Of a stretch of 8,163 bases of DNA, positions 6,893 to 8,163 are shown in pieces. The translations under genes were made by a program, and so were the position numbers. Location of the stretch: NCBI GenBank assembly GCA_028705785.1, contig JAQWCT010000119.1, positions 1-8,163 of the forward strand, written 5' to 3'. The first letter of the stretch is position 1. Each line of letters opens with the position of its first letter. The notes under the pieces were generated by a model that worked only from the letters and a program-made list of their open reading frames with translations, had not been told where the DNA came from and searched no databases. This DNA comes from Sulfurospirillaceae bacterium (lineage in GTDB: Bacteria; Campylobacterota; Campylobacteria; Campylobacterales; Sulfurospirillaceae).

Positions 6893-6901
6893 ATTATAAC
6901 A
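6893..6901 (-). promoter_or_regulatory. Extended -10 promoter for the psiE-like gene
   Basis: On the minus strand TGTTATAAT is a perfect extended -10 (TGnTATAAT), with TATAAT at 6898..6893. Transcription would start near 6886 and give a leader of about 45 nt. No -35 is evident. It is the best promoter match in the window and points away from the antitoxin gene. Confidence 0.55.
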
Positions 6902-6910
6902 ATATTTTGT

Positions 6911-6939
6911 TTGATTTGTTTTCCTGACTTTGTTATAAA
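6911..6939 (+). promoter_or_regulatory. Candidate distal promoter for the antitoxin gene
   Basis: TTGATT (6911-6916), exactly 17 bp, then TATAAA (6934-6939) with TG one base upstream of the -10. The start would be near 6946, giving a leader of about 84 nt that passes through the palindromic operator. It lies upstream of, and divergent from, the psiE-like promoter. Confidence 0.4.
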
Positions 6940-6973
6940 TAGGTAGTATAAGATAAAATATACACCAATAGCA

Positions 6974-7002
6974 TTACAATTGAAGTATATTTGTGGTACA
7001 AT
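6974..7002 (+). promoter_or_regulatory. Candidate proximal promoter inside the antitoxin operator
   Basis: TACAAT (6997-7002) as a -10, with TTACAA (6974-6979) 17 bp upstream as a poor -35. The -10 lies wholly within the palindrome at 6986-7017, so a bound antitoxin would cover it. A start near 7009 would give a leader of about 20 nt carrying the AAGGA ribosome site. Confidence 0.4.
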
Positions 7003-7017
7003 TGTGGTACAAATATA
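6986..7017. promoter_or_regulatory. 32-bp near-palindromic operator upstream of the RelB/DinJ-like gene
   Basis: Two identical 11-bp units, TTGTGGTACAA, abut at 6991-7001 and 7002-7012. Around the same centre (7001/7002) lie a perfect inner palindrome ACAATTGT (6998-7005) and 9-bp outer arms TATATTTGT (6986-6994) and ACAAATATA (7009-7017). Only the two GGT triplets break the symmetry. Ribbon-helix-helix antitoxins bind such repeats cooperatively to repress their own operon. The site ends 12 nt before the ATG and overlaps a -10 candidate, so autoregulation is the natural reading. Confidence 0.65.
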
Positions 7018-7029
7018 TAAGGAAAGACG

Positions 7030-7299
7030 ATGAAAATACAAACAAGCGTCCGCGTTGACGAAGCATTTTACCGTGATGCTAAAAAAGTATTTGATGCTTT
7101 TGGTATGACTTTTGGTGATGCTGTCAATCTCTTTTTAGCCAAAGTTGCCATGGAAAAAAAGATACCTTTTGAGTTGACACTTCCAAGTGAGGAGCTGTTG
7201 AAAAAAGCTGAAACCACAGATAACCAAACCAATGCTTCTGCCCCTTCAAATGAGGATAAAGAGTTTAAAGAATTTATCTCATTAGCCTTCAACCCATAG
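7030..7299 (+). CDS. RelB/DinJ-family ribbon-helix-helix antitoxin, no toxin partner
   Basis: The 89-residue protein has the RelB/DinJ layout. A beta strand (IQTSVRVDE, 3-11) and two helices (YRDAKKVFDAFG and TFGDAVNLFLAKVAMEK, 14-43) form a DNA-binding ribbon-helix-helix dimer, followed by the family-typical KIPFELTLP. The tail from 60 is polar and probably disordered until a toxin binds (TTDNQTNASAPSNEDK, then KEFISLAF). In E. coli DinJ binds and neutralises the RNase YafQ, and the pair represses its own promoter. Here no RelE/YafQ-like frame follows within the 166 bp before the next gene on the other strand, nor precedes it. It could be an orphan left after toxin loss, a regulator on its own, or an antitoxin acting on a distant toxin. 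Shine-Dalgarno AAGGA lies 6 nt before the ATG. Confidence 0.85.
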   Translation: MKIQTSVRVDEAFYRDAKKVFDAFGMTFGDAVNLFLAKVAMEKKIPFELTLPSEELLKKAETTDNQTNASAPSNEDKEFKEFISLAFNP

Positions 7300-7305
7300 C
7301 ATAAG

Positions 7306-7321
7306 TCCTTACATGTAAGGA
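7306..7321. repeat. 16-bp perfect palindrome after the antitoxin gene
   Basis: TCCTTACATGTAAGGA lies 6 nt after the antitoxin stop codon. It could fold as a 6-bp stem with a CATG loop, but no U-run follows on either strand, so it is not a standard terminator. Its core is the TTACATGTAA motif that recurs elsewhere in the window. Confidence 0.6.
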
Positions 7322-7335
7322 TAAGAACAAGCAGG

Positions 7336-7379
7336 TTTACCCTAGTGTGATACAATGTAGACACTACCATTACGGTAAA
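7336..7379. promoter_or_regulatory. Promoter with nested inverted repeats in front of an 18-codon ORF
   Basis: An extended -10 (TGATACAAT, with TACAAT at 7351-7356) lies between the arms of a 6-bp inverted repeat, TAGTGT (7343-7348) and ACACTA (7361-7366). A second nested pair, TTTACC (7336-7341) and GGTAAA (7374-7379), encloses that. A third pairing, TACC/GGTA, spans 7365-7377. Repeats around a -10 box suggest an operator for a dimeric repressor. The gene they would control is only 18 codons long, so this may be the surviving control region of a lost gene. Confidence 0.4.
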
Positions 7380-7482
7380 AAGGGTCAACATGAAACAATC
7401 TTTAGAAGAATTTTTCAAGACCATCAGTGAAAGTACAGAAATTTAGGTTGAAAAAAGTTAAAAGTTTAGCTCCGACCCTTTT
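7378..7482. repeat. Inverted repeat AAAAGGGTC/GACCCTTTT bounding a 105-bp segment
   Basis: AAAAGGGTC at 7378-7386 is exactly complementary to GACCCTTTT at 7474-7482, with 87 bp between. The left arm is the ribosome site of the 18-codon ORF; the right arm encodes the last residues (EKGRS) of the minus-strand gene. The right end, read on the minus strand as GGGTCGGAGCTAAAC, resembles ends seen near REP-associated transposases as I remember them, but no transposase is present. It may be a small non-autonomous element, an excision scar or coincidence. No clear target-site duplication is visible. Confidence 0.35.
7390..7446 (+). pseudogene. 18-codon ORF with complete start signals, probable gene remnant
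   Basis: ATG at 7390 has a good AAAAAGGG ribosome site ending 5 nt upstream and an extended -10 box 33 nt before the ATG. The frame reads MKQSLEEFFKTISESTEI and stops at TAG (7444-7446). The peptide looks like the amphipathic N-terminus of a larger cytosolic protein, but I cannot name it. The frame shows no continuation downstream; the sequence soon runs into the reverse-strand gene. A real small peptide is possible; a gene truncated by a deletion or insertion is more likely because promoter, operator-like repeats and ribosome site are all intact. Confidence 0.35.
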
Positions 7483-8163
7483 CTTTCTTGTAAAGATTTT
7501 GAAAATCTTCATAGCTCCCAATAAAGTTATGGTATTTATCCGATTTTATAATTTCATTATTGTAAACGATTACTCCATTGAACAATATAGCATTGCTTGA
7601 TTTATCTTCTTTATCTATATATATATTTTCTAATTCTTCAGTTTGAGTATCATCGTAGATAAAATCTTCTGCCTTAGTATTTTTAAACTCATCATTTTCT
7701 TTTAAAGTTAGAAAGTATTTTGTATTATCAGTCAAAATTTTATTCATATAATTTTCTTTAATTTGAGTATTGTAAATTACAATCTCTTTATCCAAATACT
7801 TATACACATGTTTAACTAAAGGGTAGATATTAAAATCTGAGAGCATTCTATATAAGTTATAATCACAACTATCAATTTTTAAAACATGTCTTATAATATA
7901 AAGTTTTAAAACTCCATATGAAAACTCATAGATTTTTTGTTTTCTTGAAGTGTTTTTAAATATCTCTACATTTTTATCGAGTGGATGTCTTATTGAATTT
8001 CTAAATTTTGATAAGTATTCTGCTGTATTATTATCATTGTCAATTTTATGTTTTTTTAATTCAGGTTCTAACTTCTCTAATAGAAAATCTACTTTTTTAT
8101 TAAGTGATTTAGATTTCTTTTTTATTTGTTTTGTTTGTTTACATTCACTGCAAATGCATTCTT
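7466..8163 (-). CDS. HEPN-domain protein, ApeA-like, 3' part only (5' end beyond window)
   Basis: Reading the minus strand from the window edge gives 231 residues without a stop, so the ATG at 7846 (visible residue 106) is internal, not the start. Residues 14-100 look like a HEPN ribonuclease domain: basic helices (LNKKVDFLLEKLEPELKKH), then LSKFRNSIRHP with the RX4H motif (Arg54-Asn55...His59, coordinates 8002..7985). A helix KIYEFSYGVLKLYIIRHVL follows. A CxCxxC cluster (residues 2, 4, 7) opens the visible part. HEPN proteins cleave RNA in toxin-antitoxin, abortive-infection and ApeA-type anti-phage systems. The last 125 residues (charged, with DDTQTEELENIYIDKEDK) match nothing I recognise, and the end EKGRS lies in the GGGTC repeat, so the C-terminus may be altered. 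The gene is notably more AT-rich than the housekeeping genes, suggesting acquisition. Coding is well supported; the HEPN call is moderate. Confidence 0.7.
   Translation of the reverse strand, partial: ECICSECKQTKQIKKKSKSLNKKVDFLLEKLEPELKKHKIDNDNNTAEYLSKFRNSIRHPLDKNVEIFKNTSRKQKIYEFSYGVLKLYIIRHVLKIDSCDYNLYRMLSDFNIYPLVKHVYKYLDKEIVIYNTQIKENYMNKILTDNTKYFLTLKENDEFKNTKAEDFIYDDTQTEELENIYIDKEDKSSNAILFNGVIVYNNEIIKSDKYHNFIGSYEDFQNLYKKEKGRS

Noticed and set aside
6838..7041. 67-codon minus-strand ORF in the psiE/antitoxin intergenic region
   Set aside because: It runs through the operator and promoters of both genes, has no ribosome site and starts inside the antitoxin gene. Its composition is that of AT-rich noncoding DNA.
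7306..7321. Intrinsic terminator for the antitoxin gene
   Set aside because: The palindrome can form a 6-bp stem, but no U-run follows on either strand.
7068..7424. 118-codon minus-strand ORF opposite the antitoxin gene
   Set aside because: It lies across the antisense of a clear RelB/DinJ gene, lacks a ribosome site and has no recognisable protein pattern.
7466..7846. A 126-residue ORF starting at the ATG at 7846 as a complete gene
   Set aside because: The same frame is open from 7846 to the window edge with a coherent protein sequence including a HEPN-like motif, and no ribosome site precedes the ATG. It is internal to a longer gene.
7901..7932. Possible difH-like site (AGTTTTAAAACT and GAAAACT nearby)
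   Set aside because: It lies inside the HEPN-type coding frame, lacks paired XerH arms of the right spacing, and I could not match it to a remembered difH consensus.

Overview
The window looks like chromosomal DNA of a Campylobacterota (epsilonproteobacterial) species, most like a free-living Sulfurospirillum-type organism. The signs are AT-rich sequence, a XerH-type single-subunit Xer recombinase, a COG3400-type RCK protein next to aroB, and an aroB/tgt neighbourhood that, as I recall it, resembles the Campylobacter jejuni one. The genus is inference; no 16S or other marker is present.

Left block (1-2479, minus strand): an RCK/TrkA-like regulator (COG3400 family) is followed 1 nt later by aroB (3-dehydroquinate synthase). 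The end of aroB overlaps the start of a third gene, of which only 11 codons are visible (probably a membrane or exported protein). Middle block (2521-5488, plus strand): a tightly overlapping operon of tgt (queuosine tRNA transglycosylase), xerH (chromosome dimer resolution; GTG start overlapping the tgt stop) and a short CorA-type ion transporter (ATGA overlap). It meets sixA (minus strand) tail to tail with overlapping stop codons inside a probable bidirectional terminator. A psiE-like membrane protein gene and a small acidic ORF lie upstream of sixA on the minus strand and are translationally coupled to each other.

Right block (about 6842-8163): this part is accessory in character. A RelB/DinJ-type ribbon-helix-helix antitoxin gene stands alone with no toxin behind it. 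It sits under a 32-bp near-palindromic operator made of two abutting 11-bp repeats. After it comes a small, apparently decapitated gene: promoter-like signals, Shine-Dalgarno and ATG, but only 18 codons. It is enclosed by an AAAAGGGTC/GACCCTTTT inverted repeat. At the right edge is the 3' part of a very AT-rich minus-strand gene. Its frame stays open from 7468 to the window end, well past the internal ATG at 7846, and it carries an RNxxxH motif typical of HEPN ribonucleases (ApeA-like, a possible anti-phage effector).

The 10-bp palindrome TTACATGTAA occurs four times in the window, in three unrelated genes and one intergenic spot. That is far more than composition predicts, and it suggests a genome-wide iterated palindrome. 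No rRNA, tRNA, CRISPR array or intact insertion sequence was found. No gene-free stretch exceeds 300 bases.
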